64,000 nt of DNA, from NCBI GenBank assembly GCA_013298165.1, contig JAAFJU010000009.1, positions 1 through 64,000 of the forward strand, in the 5' to 3' direction. Shown here in pieces: positions 1 to 9,374 of this stretch (its first letter is position 1; each line of letters starts with the position of its first letter). The notes beneath the pieces were generated by a model that made no database searches, was not told the origin of the DNA, and saw only the letters and a list, made by a program, of their open reading frames with translations. Origin of the DNA: Synechococcales cyanobacterium bin31.maxbin.ball.101. Lineage in GTDB: Bacteria > Cyanobacteriota > Cyanobacteriia > Leptolyngbyales > Leptolyngbyaceae. The translations under genes and the position numbers were made by a program.

Positions 1-2
1 AA

Positions 3-71
3 TCCTTCGAGTCTCTCCTCGCCGTCGCCGAAAACCTCCAAGTCAGCGTCGCCAAATTCAAGGTCAAGTAA
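3..71 (+). CDS. C-terminal end of a methyl-accepting chemotaxis protein (partial)
   Basis: The first 71 bases read as an open frame ending in TAA, with a terminal peptide LQVSVAKFKVK. Cyanobacterial PilJ-type receptors usually end in a similar amphipathic tail with a FKV-like motif. The stop overlaps the ATG of the following cheA by one base (TAATG), which indicates translational coupling and fits the usual receptor-then-CheA order of pil/hmp/pix-type clusters. Only 22 codons are visible, so the receptor assignment rests on the tail and the neighbour. Confidence 0.6.
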   Translation, partial: SFESLLAVAENLQVSVAKFKVK

Positions 72-3064
72 TGCTCTACGATTCTGCTACCTCCGATCGG
101 ATCTACCAGCTCTTTCTTCAAGAAGCTCCGGAGTTTCTTGAAGTGTTAGAGCAGGGCTTGCTCAGCATTCGCCAAGGCTGGGATGTCAAGGAACTCAACA
201 ATCTCATGCGAGCGGCGCACTCCATTAAGGGCTGCGCGGCCAGTGTGGGATTGAAATCCATTGAACAAATTTCTCACCAGCTTGAAGATGTCTTTCGAGC
301 GCTCTACCATCGCCAATCCCCCATTGACGAAGAACTTGAAGAACTCTTGTTCATGGCGTATGACTGTCTCCAAATGCCGATGCAATACGAGATTCAGCGT
401 AATCAAAGCCAGATTAATACAGAGCAAAATCAGGCTTCGATCGTTTGGTCAGAGTCGTCTCCTGACGATCGTGAAAGTATGGATTGGGTGGCACAGTCAA
501 TGCCTATCTTTGACAAACTCAAACTCCGTTTAGCCGATGAAATGGCGGCGGAAAATTCGTCGATGCCCTCTGTGGAAGAGTTGGGCATTGATATTGTCGA
601 AGTCATTTTCTCTGGTGATGTGGCTCAAGGAATCCAGCATTTAGCCAGCCTTTTGAAAGCCGAGCCAGAGGTTCTCACAGGTGAGCTTCGTGCCCAAACT
701 GAAGTCTTTGTTGGCGTGGGTGAATTGACCAATCTTCCGGGATTTCGATCGATCGCGGCGGCTATCCTGCAAGCCCTCGATCGCAATCCATCTGAAGTGA
801 CGACCATTGCCAAGGTTGCCGTTCGTGATTTCAAAGCGGCTTATCAATTAGTCCTCAATGGCGATCGAACCCAAGGGGGACAAGTCAGCGATCGGCTTCT
901 AAAATTGTCCACTCAAGATGTGGTCAAATCGGTTGCTAAGCCTGTTGCTGAACCTGTTGCCAATCTCTCTACGCCAGTGACTTCGACCCCTATTCAAGCT
1001 CCTGCAACGACCCAAGCCCTCGTCAAAACCCTCGTCAAAACCTTAGCCCAAACTCCCGTTCAAACGAAAACGCAAACGGCTGAACGAATTCAAAAAGCTC
1101 AAAATGCGGAACCCAGTGCGCCTGTCTTATCGAGCGTGCTACGGGTCGATCGTCAGCGCTTCGATCGATTAAGTGCCCATGTTGGGGATCTGGTCACGTA
1201 TGAAAGTGCGGAACAACTCCAGCAAAAACAACTCAATAGCATCATTCACAGCATTCACTATCGGATTGAACAATTTGAAAAAATTCAGTCTGCATTGCAG
1301 GAAATGAGTGAGCAAACTGAAAAGCAGAAATCCCTTAGCCCAAAAACTCAATTAAAATCCAGCCGATCGAAGGAATCCATTTCCGCTGCTTCCATCACCC
1401 AAATCCTCAGTGACCCACTCCAATTTGACACCTATAGTCCACTCCAAAACCTGACCCAGACTGCAACAGAAGAACTGGCCTGTCTGAAGGAAATTGTCCA
1501 AGATCTGGTCCTACTCTCTGGGAAAAAGAAGCAGCAACAACGCCGCCGCCTCCAAACCCTGCATCAAACTCAAAATGATTTGCTGTGGATTCGGATGTTG
1601 CCGATCGAACAGATCTTGCAGCGTTTTCCTCGGATGGTGCGAGATCTCTGCATTCAGCATGACAAAAATGTATCGGTCAATTTAATCGGCAGTGGCACTT
1701 TAATCGATAAAGCTGTCTTAGAAAAGCTCTTTGATCCATTGGTTCATTTAGTGCGGAATGCCTTTGACCATGGCGTCGAAGTTCCTGAAAAGCGGGAAGC
1801 CCAAGGTAAACCCGCGCAGGCTACGATCGAAATCAAAGCTTACCATCGCGGTAATCTCACCTATGTTGAAATCAGTGATGATGGCAATGGCATTGATCTC
1901 GATAAGATTAAGGCCAAGGCGATCGCGATGAATCTCATGACTTCAGTTCAAATGGAACAGATGAAGGCTGAAGAGATTTTAGAAGTGATCTTTGAGCCAG
2001 GTTTTTCCACTGCAATTCAAGTTAGCGAACTGTCAGGACGAGGGGTTGGCTTGGATTCTGTCCGGGAAAATCTGCGGTGTCTGAAGGGCGATGTGCGAGT
2101 CTTCTCGGAAGTTAACCGTGGCACGATGTTTCAGTTGACGTTCCCACTGACTCTGACGATCGCAGATCTACTCATCTTTCAAATCAAAACGCAGCTTTTT
2201 TCCATCACGGTTGATTCACTTTCAGAAATTTTAGTCATCGATCAAAGCAGTATTGAAATCATTGATCACCAATCGTTCTATCGAGATGGGGATGAATTGA
2301 TTATGATTGCTGATTCAGAGAGCTTGCTGCAACAGTATCCGCTCCCTACCACGATCGACACTCAACTTCCCAATATTGATCTTCCACAAAAAGGGGATAT
2401 TCCACTTCTCTTAATTGAAAGTGGCGATGACATCATTGCACTAAAAGTCGATCAAATCATTCAGCGCAATGAACAAGTCATTAAGCCCTTTAATTCCTTC
2501 GTTCCATTACCTGAATATCTCTATGGTTGTACGGTATTGGGAAATGGACAACTCGTCCCCGTTCTGGATAGTCGTGCTTTTATTCATCATAGCCACCAGC
2601 ACAGTCCGATCGTCGAAGCCGTAGATCATCCCCCTACATCCAGCTCCATTCCAGAATCCCCCACGCTCCTAGTCATTGATGACACCCTCACAATGCGGGA
2701 ACTGCTGAGTTACAGTTTGACTCAACTGGGATTCCGCTGTCTCACGGCGCGGGATGGGCGGGAGGCATTACATGTCCTGGAGCAAGCCGGGAATGTTGCG
2801 GGCGTTTTTACAGATTTAGAAATGCCTGTGATGAATGGCTTTGAATTCCTTCAAGAATGCCGTTTGCACCATCCTAAGGAGGCGCTCCCGATCGTCGTCC
2901 TCTCTTCACGCAATGGTCAAAAGCACCGAGATCTGGCCCAACAGCTCGGAGCTAACGACTACTTGACCAAACCCTTCCTTGAACATCAACTCATTCAGGT
3001 CCTTAACTCATGCGACGTCGTACCGCCCGCCATGCCCGCCCGATCGAATTGCAACTTAAGCTAA
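71..3064 (+). CDS. Hybrid chemotaxis histidine kinase CheA with C-terminal receiver (PilL/PixL/HmpE type)
   Basis: A 997-residue CheA-type kinase that would pass signals from a methyl-accepting receptor to response regulators controlling type IV pilus motility or phototaxis. Domains in order: an Hpt domain at the N-terminus with the phospho-acceptor in AAHSIKG (H50); a low-complexity linker around 290-370 rich in repeated VKT/VAKP/VQT units; dimerisation and HATPase domains with an N-box near residue 556 (HLVRNAFDHG) and G-boxes near 600 (DDGNGID) and 657 (GRGVGLD); a CheW-like domain around 690-850; and a receiver starting near 865 (LLVIDDT) with acceptor Asp in FTDLEMP and the conserved Lys in TKPF. 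The start overlaps the receptor stop by one base, and the stop overlaps the next ATG by one base. Which cyanobacterial tactic cluster this is (pil, pix, hmp) cannot be decided from this gene alone. Confidence 0.95.
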   Translation: MLYDSATSDRIYQLFLQEAPEFLEVLEQGLLSIRQGWDVKELNNLMRAAHSIKGCAASVGLKSIEQISHQLEDVFRALYHRQSPIDEELEELLFMAYDCLQMPMQYEIQRNQSQINTEQNQASIVWSESSPDDRESMDWVAQSMPIFDKLKLRLADEMAAENSSMPSVEELGIDIVEVIFSGDVAQGIQHLASLLKAEPEVLTGELRAQTEVFVGVGELTNLPGFRSIAAAILQALDRNPSEVTTIAKVAVRDFKAAYQLVLNGDRTQGGQVSDRLLKLSTQDVVKSVAKPVAEPVANLSTPVTSTPIQAPATTQALVKTLVKTLAQTPVQTKTQTAERIQKAQNAEPSAPVLSSVLRVDRQRFDRLSAHVGDLVTYESAEQLQQKQLNSIIHSIHYRIEQFEKIQSALQEMSEQTEKQKSLSPKTQLKSSRSKESISAASITQILSDPLQFDTYSPLQNLTQTATEELACLKEIVQDLVLLSGKKKQQQRRRLQTLHQTQNDLLWIRMLPIEQILQRFPRMVRDLCIQHDKNVSVNLIGSGTLIDKAVLEKLFDPLVHLVRNAFDHGVEVPEKREAQGKPAQATIEIKAYHRGNLTYVEISDDGNGIDLDKIKAKAIAMNLMTSVQMEQMKAEEILEVIFEPGFSTAIQVSELSGRGVGLDSVRENLRCLKGDVRVFSEVNRGTMFQLTFPLTLTIADLLIFQIKTQLFSITVDSLSEILVIDQSSIEIIDHQSFYRDGDELIMIADSESLLQQYPLPTTIDTQLPNIDLPQKGDIPLLLIESGDDIIALKVDQIIQRNEQVIKPFNSFVPLPEYLYGCTVLGNGQLVPVLDSRAFIHHSHQHSPIVEAVDHPPTSSSIPESPTLLVIDDTLTMRELLSYSLTQLGFRCLTARDGREALHVLEQAGNVAGVFTDLEMPVMNGFEFLQECRLHHPKEALPIVVLSSRNGQKHRDLAQQLGANDYLTKPFLEHQLIQVLNSCDVVPPAMPARSNCNLS

Positions 3065-3474
3065 TGGTCTTTCCCGTGGGAGATCGGGTCTCTTCGCCTA
3101 TTTATTGTGCGATTCCCATGCCTCAAGTGCGGCAGGTCCTGAATAAAGGTCAGCATTTGAAAGCAGAATTTCGTGATTATCCTAAGTTTGATCTCAATGC
3201 CTATGCGTTCGATCAAGCGATCGATCCAAAAGCTGCGTACACGCTTCTTGTCGAGGATCAATCTAACCCTTCAAAAGCTCTGTGGGGATTACAAATTCCG
3301 ACATTGCCGACCCTGATTAATGTTCCAGAGCAATCAGTCAAGATGTTCTCTAGCGATGATGCTCATCCGATGCGATCGATTCTTCACCGCTTTGTCACCT
3401 TGATTGAAGCAGAACCCAATCAAACGATTTTTCTACTGGATCTCGATCGGCTTTCCCATCTTCAGCAGGCTTAA
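3064..3474 (+). CDS. CheW-like protein
   Basis: A 136-residue protein from the ATG that overlaps the cheA stop (TAATG). An upstream in-frame ATG at 3010 would add 18 residues read inside the receiver domain, so the coupled start is preferred. The sequence (MVFPVGDRVSSPIYCAIPM at the start) looks like a compact CheW-type beta fold, which would link the receptor to CheA at the membrane. It is shorter and more divergent than a typical CheW of about 150-180 residues. Position directly after cheA supports a role in the same signalling complex. The exact family is uncertain. Confidence 0.6.
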   Translation: MVFPVGDRVSSPIYCAIPMPQVRQVLNKGQHLKAEFRDYPKFDLNAYAFDQAIDPKAAYTLLVEDQSNPSKALWGLQIPTLPTLINVPEQSVKMFSSDDAHPMRSILHRFVTLIEAEPNQTIFLLDLDRLSHLQQA

Positions 3475-3492
3475 CCAAAACCCAGTCTAGAC

Positions 3493-4557
3493 CTAGCCAA
3501 GACAAATATTGTACTGCGGCAAGAGTTCATGCAAAACGTAAAATCGATGGGCTTGTAGCGCGTCGTGGAAGAGTTTCCAATTGCTCTTCAAAAAATCGGG
3601 TTCATATTTGAAAATGGTATCTTTCTTATCTTCGATCGCTTCTGTTCCGATCGCTTGATGTTTCCAAGAACCTTTCCCTTTTGCCACGTAGGAAACCTGT
3701 TGAGGCCCAAAGCTAAATCGACCTTCGGCAATTGCAGAGAGCCAGATTGCATGACGCTCATATCCTTTAGAGTGAGTCAATGTATTGAAAAAATGCGCAA
3801 TTTGCTGCCGATCGGAGTCTAACAGTCCTGGAACATCCGCATCAGCATTGCCCAGTCGATATCGCTGCAGGGCCATGCAAAGGTGCTGTGCAGCCTCCAG
3901 ATAGTCTGTGGGATTATCTCGCATGATTCGTTCGCCCTTGCTATTGATATAGCCCCAGCGTAAAAAAGGTTTGTCAGGATTACTTAACACGGTTCCATGA
4001 CCAATGGGCAGCGCTTCTCCAATAAAAAAGCTGGTCAATCGATTCATGAGATTCAGATTCCGTTTTCCCTCCCCGTCTAGGAGTTCGATCGCATCATTTA
4101 GCTCATGGGTAATGCCTAAAAAGCCTTGATGTGCCCAGGTATCTGCGTAGACATGCATCGCAATTCCTAAACGGTGGAGGGAATAGGGATCATTCTGCTG
4201 GGCAATGCATTCTCGGACCATATCTTGCGCAATGTAGCTATTGGGTTTACAAATTAATTTTCGTTCTAGTTCACCTTCAGGGGCGATCGAGGCTGGAAGT
4301 CCGCCATTTCCCGGTAAAAAATGAAACGGGATCCAAACTCGATGGTTGGCGAGTTCTTCAAAATTGCGATAGTCTAGCATCTTATGGGCAGAACTAATCC
4401 GACTAAAGCTCCAGCCATTATCAAACTGAATTAAGCCGCTATTGGTTGCATCATCCACATATTGCGCGCAGTAGGCAATAATGTCAGCTTCATGATGGGG
4501 AAAGCCAGCCAGTCGAGCGACGACGTAGGTGACGCCATGGTGGAAATCAATCTGCAT
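3493..4557 (-). CDS. DUF6765 family protein
   Basis: A 354-residue protein that matches my recollection of the DUF6765 family: it begins MQIDFHHGVTYVVARLAGF and has an early YVDDAT motif. The segment around residues 131-147 carries H135, D139 and H143 in an H-x3-D-x3-H pattern. Together with H6/H7 and D35/D36 this suggests a mostly helical metal-binding fold resembling zinc-dependent phospholipase C or S1/P1 nucleases; that resemblance is inference. There is no signal peptide. It is convergent with the CheW-like gene and followed by rsmD on the same strand at 85 bases. Biological role unknown. Confidence 0.75.
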   Translation of the reverse strand: MQIDFHHGVTYVVARLAGFPHHEADIIAYCAQYVDDATNSGLIQFDNGWSFSRISSAHKMLDYRNFEELANHRVWIPFHFLPGNGGLPASIAPEGELERKLICKPNSYIAQDMVRECIAQQNDPYSLHRLGIAMHVYADTWAHQGFLGITHELNDAIELLDGEGKRNLNLMNRLTSFFIGEALPIGHGTVLSNPDKPFLRWGYINSKGERIMRDNPTDYLEAAQHLCMALQRYRLGNADADVPGLLDSDRQQIAHFFNTLTHSKGYERHAIWLSAIAEGRFSFGPQQVSYVAKGKGSWKHQAIGTEAIEDKKDTIFKYEPDFLKSNWKLFHDALQAHRFYVLHELLPQYNICLG

Positions 4558-4642
4558 AACTCACGTCACCCTGAATTAACTTCTATTATATTTACAGGAT
4601 TTTGTCTCTCTAAATCCTTTCATCTTCATAAAAATCGATACT

Positions 4643-5209
4643 CTACAGGTCCATATCACTGGAGACTCGCTTAAAAAAGGTCACACCCGTTTTGCCATAC
4701 TTTTTCTCACGACAAATCTCCAGACCCGGAATATCAAACGTTTTGCCCACTGCATGTTCTGCGGCGACTTCCCCGCATTCCGACAGCAATCCATACTCAA
4801 CGATCGCCTCCAGCACAGGTTCGTACAGTTCACTGCTGTAGGGTGGATCAAAATAAATCCGATCGAAGGGCAGATTGCCACATTGCGATAAAAGTGTTGG
4901 TATTTTTTTAAGAACATGACCCCGAATCATTAGGACTTTATGATCGGGTTTGGTCATGCGTTTAAGGTTGGCAGCGGCGACGGCGCAGGCTTCGGGTTCG
5001 CGTTCGATGCCGACGATCGTTTTGGCCCCGCGACAAAGGGCTTCGGCTCCCATAGAACCACTGCCTGCGCAGAGATCTAGCCAGCGACAGCCCTCGATCG
5101 AACCCTGCCAAATATTGAAAATAGCCTCTCGCACTTTGGAACTGGTGGGACGCATAACTTCGCCGGGAAGGGTTTCGATGAGGCGATTACCGTAGATTCG
5201 CAGGCTCAT
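4643..5209 (-). CDS. rsmD: 16S rRNA (guanine(966)-N(2))-methyltransferase RsmD
   Basis: A 188-residue class I SAM-dependent methyltransferase that modifies a 16S rRNA guanine during small-subunit assembly. It has the family start (MSLRIYGNRL) followed by RPTSSKVREAIFN, the SAM-binding motif DLCAGSGSMG at residues 45-54, and the N6/N2-type catalytic motif DPPY at 121-124. Length matches RsmD (about 185-200 residues). In many bacteria rsmD neighbours coaD; that is not seen here. Confidence 0.93.
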   Translation of the reverse strand: MSLRIYGNRLIETLPGEVMRPTSSKVREAIFNIWQGSIEGCRWLDLCAGSGSMGAEALCRGAKTIVGIEREPEACAVAAANLKRMTKPDHKVLMIRGHVLKKIPTLLSQCGNLPFDRIYFDPPYSSELYEPVLEAIVEYGLLSECGEVAAEHAVGKTFDIPGLEICREKKYGKTGVTFFKRVSSDMDL

Positions 5210-5275
5210 GGGGACTCGTTTTTAGAATGAAACACAGGTATAGCCTCATAGATTACCGTAAAGCGGCCTCATTCC

Positions 5276-6391
5276 CTAGACTCCCGTTGCAATAATATGT
5301 AAATCAATTCTTTTTTGCCAGATGCGACGCATGATGCGTTGGGTGAAGGAGCCTCGGAGAAGGTGTTTCCATCTAGATTGCTGGCTTTCTCCCAGAACAA
5401 TTTGAGTGATGCGTCGATCGTCTGCGACATTGGCAATTGTCTCAGAAACATTTTGACCCTGCATTTTTAAAAACTCACCTCCAAATTCCTCGCAGAGATG
5501 TTCGCAGGTTTCAAGATGTAGGCTTTCGTCCTTGGTTAAAAAACGATCGGAGTTCTCGACAAATAACACATAAAATTTAGCATTCATATAACTTGCAATT
5601 CGCGCACCCCGTCGAATGAGTTGGACAGAGTTTGGGTAAGTCGAAATACAGACTAAAACCCGCTCGTGAATGTTACAGTTTAGATCAGCTCGATTGCGGG
5701 AATCATCACTTTCTTCTTCAACCGTATCGGCCACTTCTCGTAGCGCCAGTTCTCGCAGTGCAATTAAGTTGCTGCGTTTAAAGAAATGAGTGAGGGATTG
5801 TTCAATTTTTTCAGGTGCATAAATCTTACCGTCCGTTAATCGTTCCTGAAGTGTTTCGGGTGTGACATCGACGACGACCACTTGATCCGCCTGTTCTAGG
5901 ACTCGGTCGGGGACTCGTTCTCTAACAATAACGGTTGTAATTCTAGCGACGATGTCATTTAAGCTTTCGATGTGTTGGATATTCAGCGTGGAGTATACAT
6001 TGATGCCTGATCGTAAGATGACATCTACATCCTGATAGCGTTTTTCATGCTCAGAACCGGGAATATTGGTGTGAGCGAGTTCATCAATGAGGACGAACTG
6101 GGGCGATCGGACAATAATGGCATCCATATCCATTTCGCTCAATCCTGCTCTCGCCAAACGAGGAATCATTTCTAGGCCGATCGCCTTTTCTGCGGTATCG
6201 TTTCGTCCGTGAGTTTCCAGCAGTCCAATCACCACATCCATGCCTGTTGCTTTCAAGGCATGGGCTTCTTCCAGCATCTTATAAGTCTTCCCGACGCCAG
6301 GAGACATGCCGATAAAGATTTTGTGTTTTCCTCGACGACGTACGGGTTGCTGAGCGGACCTAGTGGAGGCACTGGAATTGGGGTCAAACAT
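5276..6391 (-). CDS. kdpD: Short KdpD: N-terminal sensor/USP region without a histidine kinase
   Basis: A 371-residue protein equal to the cytoplasmic N-terminal part of KdpD, the sensor of potassium limitation. It has the Walker A motif GMSPGVGKT (residues 28-36), a Walker B-like segment FVLIDELAHTN around 99-109, and a universal-stress-protein domain in the second half. It lacks the four membrane spans and the kinase domain of full-length KdpD (about 900 residues). Such short KdpD proteins are known at the end of kdp operons in Anabaena, so this is a family trait, not a truncation. It is the last gene of the minus-strand kdp operon, 17 bases after kdpC. Confidence 0.92.
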   Translation of the reverse strand: MFDPNSSASTRSAQQPVRRRGKHKIFIGMSPGVGKTYKMLEEAHALKATGMDVVIGLLETHGRNDTAEKAIGLEMIPRLARAGLSEMDMDAIIVRSPQFVLIDELAHTNIPGSEHEKRYQDVDVILRSGINVYSTLNIQHIESLNDIVARITTVIVRERVPDRVLEQADQVVVVDVTPETLQERLTDGKIYAPEKIEQSLTHFFKRSNLIALRELALREVADTVEEESDDSRNRADLNCNIHERVLVCISTYPNSVQLIRRGARIASYMNAKFYVLFVENSDRFLTKDESLHLETCEHLCEEFGGEFLKMQGQNVSETIANVADDRRITQIVLGESQQSRWKHLLRGSFTQRIMRRIWQKRIDLHIIATGV

Positions 6392-6408
6392 AGAATTTAG
6401 ACTGGAAT

Positions 6409-6987
6409 TTAGAGTGCATCCAAAGATAGATTTAATTTCAAAACATTCACGCCTGGTTCCCCGAAAAGTCCCACAAATCGACCTTCGATCGCTTTAGAAA
6501 CTAATGCTTGAACGTCATATTCATTAAGTTTGCGCGATCGGGCAACTCGTTGAATTTGTGACTGTGCGGCTTCTAGACTAATGTGTGGATCGAGACCAGA
6601 ACCCGAACTGTAGAGTAAATCGGCAGTGGGTTTGGTTTGGGTAGCTTGAAGGCGTTGAGCTTCGGGCTTGAGGCGATCGAGTAAAGCGGGATTACTTGGG
6701 GCTAGATTGCTTGCGCCAGAAGCCCCAGTCTGAGCGATAGCAGGCTGTGTAGCATAGTCAACCGCACTGGGGCGACTCCAGAAATACTGATCGCTTTTAA
6801 AGGGCTGACCGATTAATGCCGATCCGATCGGCTGTCCTTCAGCGTTATTGATCACGCTTCCATTGGCTTGATAGGGAAAGGCCACTTGTCCGATGACTAA
6901 AATGATGGCTGGATAGACGATCGCTGTTAATAGCCAAAGCGCAATCACCAAGCGTAATGATCTGAAAAATTCCTGGGTCAAATTCAT
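6409..6987 (-). CDS. kdpC: Potassium-transporting ATPase subunit C (KdpC)
   Basis: A 192-residue accessory subunit of the high-affinity Kdp potassium pump, anchored in the membrane by one N-terminal segment (about residues 10-32). Family motifs include FKSDQYFWSRPSA and the DPHIS region, followed by a helical C-terminus (RVARSRKLNEYDVQALV) and a terminal NVLKLNLSLDAL. Length is typical. It follows the small KdpF/G gene by only 3 bases, consistent with one transcript. Confidence 0.95.
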   Translation of the reverse strand: MNLTQEFFRSLRLVIALWLLTAIVYPAIILVIGQVAFPYQANGSVINNAEGQPIGSALIGQPFKSDQYFWSRPSAVDYATQPAIAQTGASGASNLAPSNPALLDRLKPEAQRLQATQTKPTADLLYSSGSGLDPHISLEAAQSQIQRVARSRKLNEYDVQALVSKAIEGRFVGLFGEPGVNVLKLNLSLDAL

Positions 6988-6990
6988 AAT

Positions 6991-7206
6991 TTAAAACCGC
7001 TCCGGTTGAACAATAACAACGAATAAGTAAATGCTTAAGCTAAGGGTCGTCATTCCCAATAGCACCAAGGCAAACACCTGACCCCGATCGAGGCTAATCC
7101 CCGTTGCGGCCTGGACTGTAGGGGCGATCGTCACCGCACTCAACAGCACTAATAATAAACTCCTCGGAACTCGTTTTTGCCAAAATCGTCTCAACACAGT
7201 TTCCAT
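6991..7206 (-). CDS. Small Kdp subunit, KdpF/KdpG-like
   Basis: A 71-residue membrane peptide with two hydrophobic segments, ending in YLFVVIVQPERF. The terminal pattern matches KdpF (YxxxxxxxPERF), the small stabilising subunit of the Kdp complex. It is more than twice the usual KdpF length (about 29 residues) because of an extra N-terminal basic and hydrophobic region. In Anabaena an equivalent small gene between kdpB and kdpC has been called kdpG. Position here (kdpB, this gene, kdpC) is the same. Confidence 0.8.
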   Translation of the reverse strand: METVLRRFWQKRVPRSLLLVLLSAVTIAPTVQAATGISLDRGQVFALVLLGMTTLSLSIYLFVVIVQPERF

Positions 7207-7243
7207 TATGTTCTCCCAAATAAACTAACAACTTCTAAAAACT

Positions 7244-7285
7244 CCGGTCCCCCCAGAATTGGGGGTTAGGGGGCGGTTCGTCAGG
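7244..7285. repeat. GC-rich dispersed palindromic repeat (copy 1)
   Basis: The core CCCCCAGAATTGGGGG is self-complementary and is followed by a G-rich arm ending GGGCGGTTCGTCAGG. Related copies occur at 26604-26703, 35832-35918 and, inside a gene, 48451-48487. This half-copy lies between kdpB and the small kdp gene, where it could fold in the operon mRNA. Confidence 0.8.
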
Positions 7286-7290
7286 ATCTT

Positions 7291-9354
7291 CTACGCCAAT
7301 CCCACCGCCGCTACAATAATATCCAATGCCTTAATCGCAATAAACGGTGCAATCACTCCTCCCAATCCATAGATCAAGATATTACGTCCCAGTAATTGAT
7401 TCGCCGTCAGCGGTCGAAACTTCACCCCCTTTAATGCCAGCGGAATCAAGGCTGGAATAATTAGAGCATTATAGATCAAGGCTGAAAGCACTGCAGACTG
7501 GGTACTTGCGAGACCCATGACATTCAATTTCCCGATTCCCGCTCCCGCAAAAATAGCTGGAATTATTGCAAAGTATTTCGCAATATCATTGGCGATCGAA
7601 AAGGTCGTCAATGCTCCACGTGTAATTAGGAGTTGCTTACCGATCGTTACAATGTCAATCAACTTCGTCGGATCAGAATCCAAATCCACCATATTCGCGG
7701 CTTCCTTAGCGGCTTGGGTTCCCGAATTCATAGCCACCCCGACATTGGCTTGAGCCAATGCTGGTGCGTCATTGGTGCCATCGCCTGTCATTGCGACAAG
7801 TTTACCTTTGGCTTGTTCAGCCCGAATTACTTCAATCTTATCTTCCGGTGTAGCCTCCGCAATAAAGTCGTCTACTCCTGCTTCACGGGCAATCACCGAT
7901 GCAGTAATTCGGTTGTCTCCAGTCAACATGATGGTGCGAATTCCCATGCGTCGTAATTGATCAAACCGTTCTTTAATGCCGGGTTTAATGATGTCTTTGA
8001 GGTAGATAATGCCGTAAATGTCATTGTTTTGGCAGACGGCTAAGGGCGTTCCCCCTAATCCTGAAATGTGCTCATATTCGGCATCCAGTTCTGCTGGAAT
8101 GCTGCCGCCTCGCGATCGGACAAAGCCCTTGACGGCATCCACCGCGCCTTTGCGAACATGCGTGCCATCGGGCAAATCCGTGCCGCTCATTCGGGTTCTC
8201 GCTGAAAAATCAATGCCGTCTGATGCGGATCGATCGATCGTCACCACCACTCCTAATCGCTCGGCTAAGGAGACAATTGATTTGCCCTCTGGTGTCTCAT
8301 CAAAGATACTGCTGTCTAGTGCCACTTGGGCAATATCTTTGACCGAATAGCCATTCACTGGAATGAACGCCTCTGCAAGACGATTGCCCAAGGTAATCGT
8401 GCCTGTTTTGTCTAGAACCAGCGTATTAATATCTCCGCAAGCTTCCACCGCTCGGCCCGACGTTGCAATCACGTTAAACTGTGCTACTCGGTCCATTCCC
8501 GCAATTCCGATCGCACTCAGCAAGCCTCCGATCGTGGTGGGAATCAACGCAACCAGCAGCGAAACCAACACTGTAATACTAACGGGCGAGTTGACGTAAT
8601 TTGCGATCGGAGACAGGGTTGCGATCACGATGAGAAACACTTGCGTCAACACGGCTAGTAAAACTGTAAGAGCAATTTCATTGGGTGTTTTGCTTCGTTC
8701 GGCTCCTTCGACTAGGGCAATCATGCGATCGATGAAACCTTTTCCAGGATCAGAGGTGACTCGAATAGTCAGTTCATCTGACAGAATGCGGGTGCCCCCA
8801 GTTACGGAACTAGCGATATCGGTTCCGGGCTGTTTTAGCACTGGAGCCGACTCTCCCGTAATCGCCGACTCATCGACGGATGCGACACCTTGCGTCACTT
8901 CTCCGTCCACTGGGATGACATCTCCAGCAATCACCTTAATGACATCGCCCTTTCGCAATGCTGTTGAACTGATCTCCTGAATCGTTCCATCTTGAGCAAG
9001 TTTCCGAGCTAGCGAGTCTGACTGGGTTGCTCGAAGAGAGTCAGCTTGAGCTTTCCCCCGTCCTTCTGCCACCGCTTCTGCAAAGTTTGCAAACAGAAGG
9101 GTGAACAGTAAAATAAGGGTAACTAAGCCATTAAATAAGAGTGGATTCTGATCCGGCGGTGGACCGAATAGACTGGGATTGATCGTTAGTAATGCGGTGA
9201 CGATCGTCCCAATCCACACCAAAAACATGACGGGATTACGAATCTGCACTCTGGGATCCAGCTTAAGCACCGACTCCTTCATGGCCCGTTGGTAGAGTCC
9301 CTGACTAGCGGCTTTGGCCTTGGCTTGGCGAGACGATCGAGATTTAGTGTCCAT
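7291..9354 (-). CDS. kdpB: Potassium-transporting P-type ATPase subunit B (KdpB)
   Basis: The 687-residue catalytic P-type ATPase subunit that hydrolyses ATP to energise K+ uptake through KdpA. Visible motifs: TGES in the actuator domain, the phosphorylation site DKTGT near residue 313, the nucleotide-domain motif [16 protein letters not shown] and the hinge motif [16 protein letters not shown], with flanking membrane segments. Length is normal (about 680-700). It is 20 bases downstream of kdpA in the same operon. A plausible SD (AGGAA) precedes the ATG. Confidence 0.98.
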   Translation of the reverse strand: MDTKSRSSRQAKAKAASQGLYQRAMKESVLKLDPRVQIRNPVMFLVWIGTIVTALLTINPSLFGPPPDQNPLLFNGLVTLILLFTLLFANFAEAVAEGRGKAQADSLRATQSDSLARKLAQDGTIQEISSTALRKGDVIKVIAGDVIPVDGEVTQGVASVDESAITGESAPVLKQPGTDIASSVTGGTRILSDELTIRVTSDPGKGFIDRMIALVEGAERSKTPNEIALTVLLAVLTQVFLIVIATLSPIANYVNSPVSITVLVSLLVALIPTTIGGLLSAIGIAGMDRVAQFNVIATSGRAVEACGDINTLVLDKTGTITLGNRLAEAFIPVNGYSVKDIAQVALDSSIFDETPEGKSIVSLAERLGVVVTIDRSASDGIDFSARTRMSGTDLPDGTHVRKGAVDAVKGFVRSRGGSIPAELDAEYEHISGLGGTPLAVCQNNDIYGIIYLKDIIKPGIKERFDQLRRMGIRTIMLTGDNRITASVIAREAGVDDFIAEATPEDKIEVIRAEQAKGKLVAMTGDGTNDAPALAQANVGVAMNSGTQAAKEAANMVDLDSDPTKLIDIVTIGKQLLITRGALTTFSIANDIAKYFAIIPAIFAGAGIGKLNVMGLASTQSAVLSALIYNALIIPALIPLALKGVKFRPLTANQLLGRNILIYGLGGVIAPFIAIKALDIIVAAVGLA

Positions 9355-9374
9355 AGTATTCCTGAAGAGTGGAG

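Noticed and set aside
5276-6391. kdpD as a broken gene
   Set aside because: No kinase remnant follows the stop, and kinase-less KdpD is a known cyanobacterial form, so it is not a pseudogene.
8630-8980. 116-codon frame on the plus strand within kdpB
   Set aside because: Lies entirely antisense to a firmly identified gene and has no coding-type motifs; shadow of codon bias.
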